Program-made: the position numbers and the translations under genes
Notes under the pieces: model-generated
Databases searched by the model: none
What the model was told of the DNA's origin: nothing
The model's input: the letters and a program-made list of their open reading frames with translations, nothing else
Assembly (NCBI GenBank): GCA_017458005.1
Contig: JAFTGH010000012.1
Location: 1 to 64,000, forward strand
Source: Prevotella sp.
Lineage (GTDB): Bacteria; Bacteroidota; Bacteroidia; Bacteroidales; Bacteroidaceae
DNA: 64,000 bases
Direction: 5' to 3'
In this document: positions 17,983-26,280 of the stretch, piece after piece
Numbering within the stretch: position 1 is the first letter of the stretch
How the letters are laid out: each line of letters begins with the position of its first letter

Positions 17983-18600
17983 ATGAAGAAGAACATTATT
18001 GGCACTATGGCTGTTGCCGCCATCGTAGCACTCGCATCTTGTAATAACGCAAGTCCTAAGATGGACGAGCAGCCGGCTTCCGCCGACTCTACAAGTGCAG
18101 GACTGAAAATCGCTTATGTAGAGGTTGACTCACTGATGACCCAGTATGAGTATTGTAAGGACTTCACGCTGGTGCTCCAGAAGAAGAGCAACAATGCCCG
18201 CAACACCCTGACCCAGAAGGGACAGCAGTTGCAGAATGCGATGAACAATTTCCAGCAGAAGTTGAACAACAACGGATTCACCAGTCGTGAGCAGGCTGAG
18301 AGCCAGCAGGCTGCCATCCAGCGTCAGCAGAACGACTTGCAGCAGTTGCAGGCTCGCTTGGAGAATGAACTTGCCAACGAGACAAATACCTATAATGAGG
18401 GTCTGCGTGATAGTCTGCAGCATTTCCTTGCTGTATATAATAAGGATAAGAAATACGATATGATCCTGACCAAGCAGGGTGACAATATTCTGTATGCGGC
18501 AAAGCGCTTCGACATTACGGCTGATATCATCAACGGACTGAACAAGCGTTATAAGTCGACCTTCAACAAACCCGCTGAGAAGAAAGAAGAAAAGAAATAA
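17983..18600 (+). CDS. OmpH/Skp-like periplasmic lipoprotein
   Basis: A 205-residue lipoprotein: signal MKKNIIGTMAVAAIVALASC, then 'LKIAYVEVDSLMTQYEYCKDF', the standard OmpH/Skp opening strand, a long Gln-rich coiled coil (residues ~75-150, 'QQLQ', 'QRQQNDLQQLQARLENE') and the closing 'KKYDMILTKQGDNILYA' segment. Skp-like proteins chaperone outer-membrane proteins in the periplasm. The start at ATG 17983 is set by the signal peptide; the frame upstream reads through the octamer repeat. The lipid anchor is a variation on the soluble E. coli Skp. Confidence 0.85.
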   Translation: MKKNIIGTMAVAAIVALASCNNASPKMDEQPASADSTSAGLKIAYVEVDSLMTQYEYCKDFTLVLQKKSNNARNTLTQKGQQLQNAMNNFQQKLNNNGFTSREQAESQQAAIQRQQNDLQQLQARLENELANETNTYNEGLRDSLQHFLAVYNKDKKYDMILTKQGDNILYAAKRFDITADIINGLNKRYKSTFNKPAEKKEEKK

Positions 18601-18602
18601 GA

Positions 18603-19928
18603 GTGGATATCCAGAAAATCCTGAAGAAACTACGCATCGAACAACTCAATGAGATGCAGCAACACGCCGCCGAAGCCATCCTACGCTCCGACGGTGATGT
18701 TGTTTTACTCTCCCCAACAGGTACGGGTAAGACGCTTGCCTACCTGTTGCCATTGGTGCAGCAGTTGGACGCCTCGTCGGATGCGGTGCAGGCATTGGTC
18801 GTAGTACCAGGACGTGAACTCGCCTTGCAGTCTGATACGGTGCTTCGGGATATGGGCTCTGGTATCCGTTCCGCCAGTTGCTATGGTGGACGTACAGCCA
18901 TGGATGAGCATCGGCGACTGAAGGAGGTCAAGCCTCAGATTATCTTTGGGACACCCGGGCGACTGAACGACCATCTGGATAAGGATAATATCTCACGCTA
19001 TGGCATCCGATGGCTGATTATCGACGAGTTTGACAAATGTCTGGAGATGGGCTTCCATCACGAGATGGAGAAACTCATCAAGAGCCTGCCGGGGCTGCAA
19101 CGCCGTGTCTTGCTCTCCGCTACGAACGCGGAGCAGATTCCGCAGTTTGTCAATATGGCGAAGAAGGGTACGGTGGTGAATTTCCTCTCTGACGACGAGC
19201 AGACCTCGGAACGGGTGACGCTCTACGAGGTGAAAAGTTCCCAGAAGGATAAGTTGGAGACGCTGCGTACCCTGTTGCTGGGGTTTGGCGATGCCAGCAG
19301 CATCGTCTTCCTGAACTACCGTGACTCGGTGGAGCGTGTGAACCGTTATCTCACAGAGCAAGGATTTACGACCAGTTTCTTCCATGGAGGACTTGAGCAG
19401 AGACAGCGTGAGGCTGCCCTGTACCGTTTCTCCAACGGGTCCGTCAATGTGATGGTGAGTACCGACCTCGCCTCCCGCGGTCTCGACATTCCCGATATCG
19501 CCAATATCGTGCATTACCACATGCCGGAGAGCGAGGAGGGCTATATCCATCGGGTAGGGCGTACCGCCCGTTGGGACAAACAGGGTAGGGCGTTCTTCAT
19601 CACAGGTCCTGAGGAGCATATCCCTGAGTATGTGGAGGGAGAGGTTGTTCCCTATGCTTTGACGATGTCACAGATAGACCAACCTTCTGCCCCCAAAATG
19701 GCGACCCTCTATATTGGGAAGGGTAAGAAAGACAAGGTGAGCAAGGGCGACATCGTGGGTTTCCTCTGTAAGAAAGGTGGTCTGCAGTCTGACGAGATAG
19801 GGCGTATTGATGTCAACGACCGTTATGCCTATGTCGCTGTGAGACGAGAGAAACTCGATCAGATTATCCGTCAGACACAGGGTGAGAAGATCAAGGGCAT
19901 TAAGACTTTAGTGGAGCCTGTGAGATAG
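18603..19928 (+). CDS. DEAD-box RNA helicase with DbpA-like RNA-binding domain
   Basis: The 441-residue helicase has motif I 'SPTGTGKT', Ia 'VVPGRELALQ', II 'IIDEFDK', III 'LSATN', V 'STDLASRGLDI' and VI 'HRVGRTAR'. Motif II is DEFD, not DEAD, and motif III is SAT, so the ATPase is expected to be active but divergent. The C-terminal ~75 residues ('GKGKKDKVSKGDIVGFLCKKGGL', 'IDVNDRYAYVAV') resemble the DbpA RNA-binding domain that recognises a 23S rRNA hairpin, suggesting a ribosome-assembly role. The GTG start at 18603 is 2 bases after the previous stop, so translation is probably coupled. Confidence 0.85.
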   Translation: MDIQKILKKLRIEQLNEMQQHAAEAILRSDGDVVLLSPTGTGKTLAYLLPLVQQLDASSDAVQALVVVPGRELALQSDTVLRDMGSGIRSASCYGGRTAMDEHRRLKEVKPQIIFGTPGRLNDHLDKDNISRYGIRWLIIDEFDKCLEMGFHHEMEKLIKSLPGLQRRVLLSATNAEQIPQFVNMAKKGTVVNFLSDDEQTSERVTLYEVKSSQKDKLETLRTLLLGFGDASSIVFLNYRDSVERVNRYLTEQGFTTSFFHGGLEQRQREAALYRFSNGSVNVMVSTDLASRGLDIPDIANIVHYHMPESEEGYIHRVGRTARWDKQGRAFFITGPEEHIPEYVEGEVVPYALTMSQIDQPSAPKMATLYIGKGKKDKVSKGDIVGFLCKKGGLQSDEIGRIDVNDRYAYVAVRREKLDQIIRQTQGEKIKGIKTLVEPVR

Positions 19929-19995
19929 AGAATTGCAACGCAGACTTGGCAAAACGTAAGAAAATTGCGTAAAATGCTTAATTCTTGCTCAAATA

Positions 19996-20027
19996 TTTGC
20001 CTAATTGAAATAAAAAGTGTAATTTCG
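19996..20027 (+). promoter_or_regulatory. serC-serA promoter
   Basis: TTTG at 19996-19999 and TAATTTCG at 20020-20027, spaced 20 bp; the -7 box has C for T at its seventh position. Leader about 55 bases. Confidence 0.65.
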
Positions 20028-20086
20028 CATCGTTTTTACGAAACAGATAATAAAAAGTATAACAAATAATTAAATTCACAATCAAA

Positions 20087-21154
20087 ATGAAGAAGTACAA
20101 CTTTAACGCAGGTCCTTCGATGCTTCCCCGCGAAGTGATAGAGAAGACTGCACAGCAGTGTTTAGACTTCAATGGCTCTGGTCTCTCTCTGATGGAGATC
20201 AGCCATCGTGCCAAGGATTTCCAGCCCGTTGTTGACGAGGCAGTGGCTCTGGTTAAGGAGTTGCTCCAGATTCCTGAGGGTTATTCTGTCATCTTCCTCG
20301 GTGGCGGTGCTTCTCTGGAGTTCTGCATGATTCCTTACAACTTCCTGATTAAGAAGGCTGCTTACCTGAACACCGGTGTTTGGGCAAAGAAGGCTATGAA
20401 GGAGGCAAAACTGTTTGGTGAGGTAGTAGAGGTGGCTTCTTCCGCTGATGCCAACTATACCTTCATTCCAAAGGGATGGAGCGTTCCTGCTGACGCAGAC
20501 TATCTGCACATCACAACCAACAACACCATCTATGGTACTGAGATCCGCAAGGACCTCGACGTTAATGTTCCCCTGATTGCCGATATGTCATCAGATATCT
20601 TCAGCCGTCCTATCGACGTGAAGAAATACGATGCTATCTATGCTGGTGCTCAGAAGAACCTCGCCATGGCTGGTGTCACCATCATCATCGTGAAGGATGA
20701 GAAACTGGGTAAGGCTCCTCGTGAGATTCCTACCATGCTCGACTATCGTACTCATGTTGATAAAGGCTCTATGTTCAATACTCCTCCTGTTGTTCCTATC
20801 TATTCCGCATTGGAGACACTCCGTTGGATCAAGAAGAGCGGTGGTGTTGAGGCGATGGACAAACTCGCCCAACAGCGTGCAGAAATCGTCTATGGTGAGA
20901 TCGACCGCAACAAGATGTTCAAGGGTACTGCCGTTGAGGAGGATCGCTCACTGATGAACATCTGCTTCGTAATGGCTGACGAGTATAAGGAGTTGGAGAA
21001 AGACTTCCTCGACTTCGCTACCTCTAAGGGTATGGTTGGCGTGAAGGGTCACCGCTCTGTAGGTGGTTTCCGTGCTTCTTGCTACAATGCCCAGACCATT
21101 GAGGGTGTCAACGCGCTCGTTGCTTGCATGAAGGAATTTGAGGCTAATCATTAA
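20087..21154 (+). CDS. serC: phosphoserine aminotransferase
   Basis: A 355-residue class V PLP aminotransferase that makes 3-phosphoserine from phosphohydroxypyruvate and glutamate (second serine step; also pyridoxal phosphate synthesis). Signature pieces: '[13 protein letters not shown]', 'EISHRAKDF', '[10 protein letters not shown]', and the PLP lysine in '[13 protein letters not shown]'. C-terminal '[15 protein letters not shown]' carries substrate-binding Arg and His. It is the first gene of a serC-serA operon behind a good promoter. SerB is not encoded nearby. Confidence 0.96.
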   Translation: MKKYNFNAGPSMLPREVIEKTAQQCLDFNGSGLSLMEISHRAKDFQPVVDEAVALVKELLQIPEGYSVIFLGGGASLEFCMIPYNFLIKKAAYLNTGVWAKKAMKEAKLFGEVVEVASSADANYTFIPKGWSVPADADYLHITTNNTIYGTEIRKDLDVNVPLIADMSSDIFSRPIDVKKYDAIYAGAQKNLAMAGVTIIIVKDEKLGKAPREIPTMLDYRTHVDKGSMFNTPPVVPIYSALETLRWIKKSGGVEAMDKLAQQRAEIVYGEIDRNKMFKGTAVEEDRSLMNICFVMADEYKELEKDFLDFATSKGMVGVKGHRSVGGFRASCYNAQTIEGVNALVACMKEFEANH

Positions 21155-21182
21155 TACATTAAACATTAAAGATTAAACATTG
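21152..21182 (+). repeat. short tandem repeat between serC and serA
   Basis: From the serC stop codon the spacer is built of ACATTAA/AGATTAA units at 7-8 bp period up to 2 bases before the serA ATG. It belongs to the same class of stop-codon-to-start-codon micro-repeats seen elsewhere in the window but with a different unit. Confidence 0.65.
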
Positions 21183-21184
21183 AG

Positions 21185-22102
21185 ATGAAGATTCTTGTAG
21201 CAACAGAAAAACCATTTGCAAGTGCTGCTGTTGAGGGCATTCGCAAGGAGGTAGAGGCAGCAGGCAATGAGTTGGTGCTGCTGGAGAAATATACAGAGAA
21301 GGCACAGTTGCTGGATGCCGTGAAGGATGCCGATGCGATGATTATCCGTTCGGATAAGGTGGACGCTGAGGTACTGGATGCCGCTAAGCAGTTGAAGATC
21401 GTGGTTCGCGCTGGTGCTGGTTATGATAATATCGACCTCGCTGCCGCTACCGCTCATAACGTAGTCGCAGAGAACACTCCAGGTCAGAACGCCAATGCCG
21501 TTGCCGAGTTGGTATTCGGTCTGTTGGTGATGGCTGTCCGTGGTTTCTATAACGGTAAGAGCGGCTCTGAGTTGTTGGGTAAGAAACTGGGTATCCTTGC
21601 TTTCGGTAATGTAGGTCGCAACGTGGCTCGCATCGCCAAAGGCTTTGGCATGGATGTTTACGCTTATGATGCATTCTGCCCTGCAGAGGTTATCGAGAAG
21701 GCTGGTGTACATGCTGTCGCTAATCAGGATGCGCTCTTCGAGACCTGCGACGTGGTATCTCTCCATATCCCCGCTACTCCTGAGACCAAGCAGAGCATCA
21801 ACTATGCGTTGGTTGGTAAACTGAAGAAGGGTGGTGTCCTCGTGAACACTGCTCGTAAGGAGGTTATCAACGAGCCTGAGTTGATCAAACTGATGCAGGA
21901 GCGTGAAGACCTGAAGTTCGTGACCGACATCATGCCCGATGCCAACGACGAGTTCCAGAAGTTCGAGGGACGTTATTTCTCTACTCCTAAGAAGATGGGT
22001 GCCCAGACTGCAGAGGCTAATATCAATGCAGGTATTGCCGCTGCCAAGCAGATCAACGCCTTCTTCAAAGATGGTGACACCAAGTTCCAGGTGAACAAGT
22101 AA
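21185..22102 (+). CDS. serA: D-3-phosphoglycerate dehydrogenase, short type IIIK
   Basis: The 305-residue enzyme oxidises 3-phosphoglycerate to phosphohydroxypyruvate with NAD, the first serine step. It has the D-2-hydroxyacid dehydrogenase layout: substrate domain, Rossmann motif 'GILAFGNVGRNVARIAKGFG', catalytic Arg in 'VNTARKEVI' and an acidic residue nearby. The usual catalytic histidine (TPHxG) is replaced by lysine in 'STPKKMGAQTAEAN' (about residue 268). No C-terminal ACT or ASB domain follows, so no serine feedback by ACT binding. This matches type IIIK PGDHs known from Bacteroides and Entamoeba. Operon partner of serC. Confidence 0.93.
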   Translation: MKILVATEKPFASAAVEGIRKEVEAAGNELVLLEKYTEKAQLLDAVKDADAMIIRSDKVDAEVLDAAKQLKIVVRAGAGYDNIDLAAATAHNVVAENTPGQNANAVAELVFGLLVMAVRGFYNGKSGSELLGKKLGILAFGNVGRNVARIAKGFGMDVYAYDAFCPAEVIEKAGVHAVANQDALFETCDVVSLHIPATPETKQSINYALVGKLKKGGVLVNTARKEVINEPELIKLMQEREDLKFVTDIMPDANDEFQKFEGRYFSTPKKMGAQTAEANINAGIAAAKQINAFFKDGDTKFQVNK

Positions 22103-22123
22103 TCCAGATTACTATAGGATATG

Positions 22124-22154
22124 AAAAAGGAGAGGACACGTTCCTCTCTTTTTT
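22124..22154 (+). terminator. serA terminator
   Basis: Hairpin AAAGGAGAGGA / TTCCTCTCTTT around loop CACG with one mismatch, followed by a T-run ending at 22154. Confidence 0.75.
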
Positions 22155-22216
22155 CGTTTAGTATAGATTCATGGTGTACAACAATAAAACCCATTTGCCC
22201 TGCGTTTATGATATAA

Positions 22217-22870
22217 ATGCAAAATGTGATGACAAGAAAAATCATGGTAGTTGCTTTCCTCTGCCTTTCTCTGGGTATGAAGGCACAACAAGAGAGTGGT
22301 TCGTGGACATTGACTCCACGTGTAGGTGTGAACTCCTCCAATGTGGCAGTAGAGGACCTTTGGGTGATGCCCGATAAGGCTTTCTGCGCCAAGCGTAAAT
22401 GGGGTTTCGTAGGTGGTTTTGACGCTGAGTATCAGGCATGGCAGCAGGTTGGAATCTCTGTGGGCGTCTTCTATTCTAACGAGGGCTACACCTATGGTGA
22501 CATTCCTGATATGGGCAGGGTGACACAGACACTCCATTATCTCAATATCCCTGTATTAGCAAACTTCTATATAGAGCCGAATATCCTGCCGGGCTTGGCA
22601 CTCAAAGCAGGCTTCCAGTTAGGATATCTGATGAAGGCGAAGATGAAAGACGGCTTGGGCAACTATAGTCGAGGAGACAATACCAGCGACTACAAGCATA
22701 TTAACATCTCTATTCCTGCTGGCATTTCCTATAGTTACAAGAATTTCGTTGCCGACCTACGTTATAATATAGGTGTTATGAATATCTGTAATACCCAATT
22801 AGAGATTGACGACTCCTGGAAAACCAATTCCCTCTGGTTTACCCTTGGCTACCAATTCAGGTTGAGGTAA
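22217..22870 (+). CDS. outer-membrane beta-barrel protein (porin family)
   Basis: A ~213-residue protein with signal peptide 'MTRKIMVVAFLCLSLGMKAQ' (if started at ATG 22229) and alternating aromatic/polar strands typical of an eight-stranded OMP_b-brl_2-type barrel: 'WTLTPRVGVNSSNVAV', 'KWGFVGGFDAEYQ', 'GLALKAGFQLGYL', ending 'SLWFTLGYQFRLR' with a basic tail rather than the usual terminal Phe. Three in-frame ATGs (22217, 22229, 22244) are possible starts; 22229 gives the best signal peptide. It stands alone, with an unusual repeat region after it. Confidence 0.75.
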   Translation: MQNVMTRKIMVVAFLCLSLGMKAQQESGSWTLTPRVGVNSSNVAVEDLWVMPDKAFCAKRKWGFVGGFDAEYQAWQQVGISVGVFYSNEGYTYGDIPDMGRVTQTLHYLNIPVLANFYIEPNILPGLALKAGFQLGYLMKAKMKDGLGNYSRGDNTSDYKHINISIPAGISYSYKNFVADLRYNIGVMNICNTQLEIDDSWKTNSLWFTLGYQFRLR

Positions 22871-22897
22871 TCTCATTTTTTTAATTTTTGCTAAAAG

Positions 22898-22969
22898 AAC
22901 ATCGCAAACATCACTCCTCTTGATTATCAGATAGTTAGGGGTGATATTAGTGGTGATGTTTGTGATGTT
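22898..22969. repeat. imperfect inverted repeat around core TGATTATCAGATAGTTA
   Basis: Arms AACATCGCAAACATCAC (22898-22914) and GTGATGTTTGTGATGTT (22953-22969) pair at 16 of 17 positions. The centre holds TGATTATCAGATAGTTA (22921-22937). A closely related core (one base different) is at 31040-31056 in the mobile element, where the arms are GTTAC-based instead. Confidence 0.7.
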
Positions 22970-23049
22970 TCCCACGTTGGGAATAATGCATTCCCACGCT
23001 GGGAATAAATCATTCCCACGGTGGGAAAGATACATTCCCATGGTGGGAA
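22969..23049. repeat. four palindromes TTCCCA-NNN-TGGGAA at exact 22-bp period
   Basis: Copies start at 22969, 22991, 23013 and 23035. The 6-bp arms are invariant; the three central bases are CGT, CGC, CGG, TGG; the three 7-base spacers differ. The period equals two helical turns and is not a multiple of three. It lies between the 3' ends of the convergent porin and GH5 genes. Function unknown. Confidence 0.9.
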
Positions 23050-23097
23050 TGATTTGTCTACCAAGAACAAAGTGGGAAGAAAAGTTTGTCAGATGTC

Positions 23098-24438
23098 TTA
23101 TCTCACCACGTATTTCTTCCCGTTCTGGATGAAGATACCGTGCTGTGGTTTTTGGACTTGTTGACCGTGGAGGTTGTAGATGCGAGGGTTGTTTTGATAC
23201 GGGTTAGCCTTTATTTTGGCGATGGCAGTGATTCCCAGTTCCTCCATCGCCTCCTTGATTCCTTCCATCATATACGGATTGTAGATGGCGAGGTTGGAGC
23301 GATTGATGATGGTCATCTGGTTGTTACCAGTGCTATTGGTGTCCCATGCGAGAGGAACGATTCCTCGTTCCATACAGAGTTTGTTCATCGTCTTGTAATA
23401 AGCCTTGATAGAGGCATTATGTTTCTCCTGACTCTCATTTACACCAGAGATATTCGTACGCCAGATAACCCCATACTCCCCGTTGATGACAGGAATGCCT
23501 TTGTCTACAAAGCATGTTTTTAATCTGTCTGCCAAGGCTTTCATGTCGCTTTCCTCACCGTATGTAGCATTATGTGTAGAGCCTGATACGTGATTCCCGC
23601 TACCCCAATAGTAGAACATGTTGCCCCAACTTTCATCTTTTGTCATTCCCCAGAAATTCCAAGGATAGTAGAAATGGATCTCGATGGCGAGTTTATTGCC
23701 TATAGGGTCATTAGGCATCTTGTTCGTCATCCAGTTGCAGGTCTTCTCCGTATCCGTTGATGGACCTTGTACCACGAGTAAGCGTTTGGCATTGTTGCCT
23801 CCCGTAGCACGTACGGCATCGATGAATACCTGTTCGTATTCAACGAGGCTTGTAACAACAGATTGTTGCTCGACATTCGGCTCATTCAGTCCTGCGAAGA
23901 CAAGATGCTCGTCATAGTCTTTGAACTCAGTGGCTATCTGGGTCCAGATGCTTTTCAGCACCTCTTTGTTCTTCGTCTTTGTAGTCCCTGTGGCATTGAT
24001 ATGCTCTTCCAGCCATCCTCCGTCCCAGTGGTCGTTTAGTATGACGTATAGACCATCATTGATGCAGTAGTCAACTATCTGCTTGACACGTGCCATCCAA
24101 GTGGCGTCAATCGTATAGTTTGTGGCATTACTGATATGACCGTAAACCCAGGCACAAGGTATTCTGACAGAACGAAATCCTTGAGCCTTTACAAAGTCTA
24201 TAATCTGTTGGGTCGTCTTTGTTCCCTGCCATGCTGTCTCTGAGGCAAGTCCACCGTTATTGTTAAATACAGCGGCGGGATTGCTTCCCCAATTAATAGC
24301 AGCCTCCATCGTATTGCCAAGATTCCATCCAGGCATCATCTCTTTTGCTATCTCTGTGGCGCTTTTGTCCAATCCGGATTGTGCATGGAGTATGCATGCC
24401 GATGTGATAAGGATACAGATTGTTAATAGTCTTTTCAT
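23098..24438 (-). CDS. secreted GH5 endoglucanase
   Basis: A 446-residue family 5 glycoside hydrolase with signal peptide MKRLLTICILITSACILHAQ. Opening 'EMMPGWNLGNTMEA' and 'FRSVRIPCAWVYG' are typical of GH5 cellulases (GH5_4-like). The acid/base Glu is in 'FAGLNEPNV' and the nucleophile Glu in 'VINGEYGVIW'; 'LNDHWDGGW' and 'EIHFYYPWNF' give the conserved His/Tyr. Substrate is probably beta-1,4-glucan, xyloglucan or mixed-linkage glucan. The C-terminal tail 'IYNLHGQQVQKPQHGIFI' is the short Prevotella-type C-terminal segment, seen also in the CotH protein of this window, and probably acts in secretion or surface attachment. Confidence 0.88.
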   Translation of the reverse strand: MKRLLTICILITSACILHAQSGLDKSATEIAKEMMPGWNLGNTMEAAINWGSNPAAVFNNNGGLASETAWQGTKTTQQIIDFVKAQGFRSVRIPCAWVYGHISNATNYTIDATWMARVKQIVDYCINDGLYVILNDHWDGGWLEEHINATGTTKTKNKEVLKSIWTQIATEFKDYDEHLVFAGLNEPNVEQQSVVTSLVEYEQVFIDAVRATGGNNAKRLLVVQGPSTDTEKTCNWMTNKMPNDPIGNKLAIEIHFYYPWNFWGMTKDESWGNMFYYWGSGNHVSGSTHNATYGEESDMKALADRLKTCFVDKGIPVINGEYGVIWRTNISGVNESQEKHNASIKAYYKTMNKLCMERGIVPLAWDTNSTGNNQMTIINRSNLAIYNPYMMEGIKEAMEELGITAIAKIKANPYQNNPRIYNLHGQQVQKPQHGIFIQNGKKYVVR

Positions 24439-24465
24439 TTTCGCTTATAGTTTAAGTTTCTGACT

Positions 24466-24505
24466 GCAAAGTTACTGATAATTCAGAAATTATCAGTAAC
24501 TTTGC
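24466..24505. promoter_or_regulatory. palindromic divergent promoter of the GH5 and HIT genes
   Basis: Perfect 18-bp arms (24466-24483 with 24488-24505) around loop CAGA. Each arm ends in TAACTTTG read outwards: 24467-24474 on the minus strand and 24497-24504 on the plus strand. Both genes therefore share one symmetric promoter element. Confidence 0.75.
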
Positions 24506-24536
24506 ATCAGAATTAACTCTAAAACATCTTTTTATT

Positions 24537-24962
24537 ATGCAAAGTGATCCTAAACAGTGCCTTTACTGCACTAACAATCAGACACTGCACGACTTGATGA
24601 TTGAGATTTGCGAGTTGTCAGTGTCTCGTGCATTCCTTTTCAAAGAACAGACTTATCGTGGTCGTTGTCTCGTTGCCTATAAAGACCATGTGAACGACCT
24701 CAACGAACTCTCCGACGAGGACCGTAACGCTTTTATGGCTGACGTGGCTCGTGTAACCCGTGCCATGCAGAAGGCATTCAACCCCGAGAAGATTAACTAT
24801 GGTGCCTATAGTGATAAACTCTCGCACCTGCATTTCCATCTTGCCCCGAAGTATGTGGATGGTCCAGACTATGGTGGTACCTTCCAGATGAATCCAGGCA
24901 AGGTGTATCTGTCGGATGCTGAGTATCAGGAACTGATTGACCAAATCAAAGCCAATCTTTAA
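24537..24962 (+). CDS. HIT-family hydrolase
   Basis: A 141-residue protein with the histidine triad 'LSHLHFHLAPK' (HxHxH), the catalytic motif of nucleotide hydrolases/transferases acting on adenosine-phosphoramidates or dinucleoside polyphosphates. An N-terminal CxxC (CLYCTNN) may bind zinc, as in several HIT proteins. 'YRGRCLVAYKDHVNDLNELSDED' is the typical middle helix-strand segment. It shares a symmetric divergent promoter with the GH5 gene and is followed by DUF1015 after a period-8 spacer. Exact substrate unknown. Confidence 0.88.
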   Translation: MQSDPKQCLYCTNNQTLHDLMIEICELSVSRAFLFKEQTYRGRCLVAYKDHVNDLNELSDEDRNAFMADVARVTRAMQKAFNPEKINYGAYSDKLSHLHFHLAPKYVDGPDYGGTFQMNPGKVYLSDAEYQELIDQIKANL

Positions 24963-24992
24963 AAGGTAAAAAAGTAAAAAGGTAAAAAATAA
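24960..24992 (+). repeat. period-8 tandem repeat (GTAAAAAR) between HIT and DUF1015 genes
   Basis: Starting at the HIT stop codon, units of TAAAAAGG/TAAAAAAG type repeat about four times up to 9 bases before ATG 25001. Confidence 0.75.
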
Positions 24993-25000
24993 AATTAATC

Positions 25001-26248
25001 ATGGCAATCGTAAAACCATTTAAGGGAATACGTCCACCAAAGGAGTTGGTGGAACAGGTGGAGAGTCGCCCCTATGACGTGCTCGACTCAGAGGAGGCAC
25101 GTGCCGAGGCAGGCGATAATGAGAAGAGTCTGTATCATATCATCAAGCCGGAGATTGATTTCCCCGTTGGCACTTCCGAGTATGACCCTCGTGTCTATGA
25201 GAAGGCTGCGGAGAACTTCCAGAAGTTCCAGGATAAGGGCTGGCTCATTCAGGACTCGTGCGAACATTATTATATATATGCCCAGACCATGAACGGCAAG
25301 ACGCAATATGGACTGGTGGTAGGTGCCCATACGGATGACTACATGAAGGGCAATATCAAGAAGCACGAACTGACGCGTCGTGACAAGGAGGAAGACCGTA
25401 TGAAGCATGTCCGTGTGAACAATGCGAATATCGAGCCTGTCTTCTTCGCTTATCCTGATAACGCAGTCCTCGACCAGTTGATCATGCGCTATGCCGCTAC
25501 TGAGCCAGCGTATGACTTCATTGCTCCTATTGACGGTTTCCGCCATCAGTTCTGGATTATCAGCGACGAGCAGGATATGCAGACCATCACCGCAGAGTTT
25601 GCCAAGATGCCCAGTCTATATATTGCCGATGGTCACCATCGATCTGCCGCTGCCGCCTTGGTGGGTGCAGAGAAACAGAAGCAGAATCCCAACCATACAG
25701 GTACGGAGGAGTATAACTACTTCATGGCTGTTTGCTTCCAGGCAAGTCAACTGACGATTCTCGACTATAACCGTGTGGTGAAGGACCTGAACGGTATGTC
25801 GTCCGAGGAGTTCCTGGCTGCCTTGCAGGTGAACTTCATTGTAGAGGATAAGGGTACGGAGATCTATAAACCCGCAAAACTCCATGAGTTCTCTCTCTAT
25901 CTTGACCAGCACTGGTATAGTCTGACCGCCAAAGAAGGAACTTATGACAATACCGATCCGATAGGTGTCTTGGACGTGGATATCAGTAGTCGTCTGATTC
26001 TCGATGAGATACTGAACATTGGCGACCTCCGCTCCTCGAAGCGTATTGACTTCGTGGGTGGACTGCGTGGCTTGGGTGAGTTGAAGCGTCGTGTGGACAG
26101 CGGTGAGATGCGTGCCGCCCTTGCCCTCTATCCTGTCACCATGCAGCAGATCATGGATATTGCCGACAGTGGTAAGATCATGCCACCAAAGGCTACCTGG
26201 TTTGAGCCGAAACTGCGTTCAGGGCTGGTAATTCATAAACTGTCGTAA
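25001..26248 (+). CDS. DUF1015-family protein
   Basis: The 415-residue protein opens with 'IVKPFKGIRPPKELVEQVESRPYDVLDSEEAR', the DUF1015 signature, and has 'LYIADGHHRSAAA' in the middle. DGHHR resembles the catalytic motif of the ParB/sulfiredoxin-like superfamily, which includes the free-serine kinases SerK and SbnI. In Bacteroidetes the gene commonly lies near serA and serC, as here (2.9 kb away). A role in serine or phosphoserine metabolism is therefore plausible but inferred. Cytosolic, no signal peptide. It may be co-transcribed with HIT and yigZ. Confidence 0.75.
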   Translation: MAIVKPFKGIRPPKELVEQVESRPYDVLDSEEARAEAGDNEKSLYHIIKPEIDFPVGTSEYDPRVYEKAAENFQKFQDKGWLIQDSCEHYYIYAQTMNGKTQYGLVVGAHTDDYMKGNIKKHELTRRDKEEDRMKHVRVNNANIEPVFFAYPDNAVLDQLIMRYAATEPAYDFIAPIDGFRHQFWIISDEQDMQTITAEFAKMPSLYIADGHHRSAAAALVGAEKQKQNPNHTGTEEYNYFMAVCFQASQLTILDYNRVVKDLNGMSSEEFLAALQVNFIVEDKGTEIYKPAKLHEFSLYLDQHWYSLTAKEGTYDNTDPIGVLDVDISSRLILDEILNIGDLRSSKRIDFVGGLRGLGELKRRVDSGEMRAALALYPVTMQQIMDIADSGKIMPPKATWFEPKLRSGLVIHKLS

Positions 26249-26276
26249 TATCGTTTCTCGTTATATCGAAAATCGA
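26246..26276 (+). repeat. degenerate ATATCG repeat between DUF1015 and yigZ
   Basis: From the DUF1015 stop codon: TAATATCG, TTTCTCG, TTATATCG, AAAATCG, ending 4 bases before ATG 26281. A decayed version of the repeats at 9665 and 17932. Confidence 0.65.
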
Positions 26277-26280
26277 GATA

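Noticed and set aside
22969-23049. Possible small CRISPR array
   Set aside because: The 15-bp palindromes have 7-base spacers, far too short, no cas genes lie nearby, and the constant part is only 12 bases.
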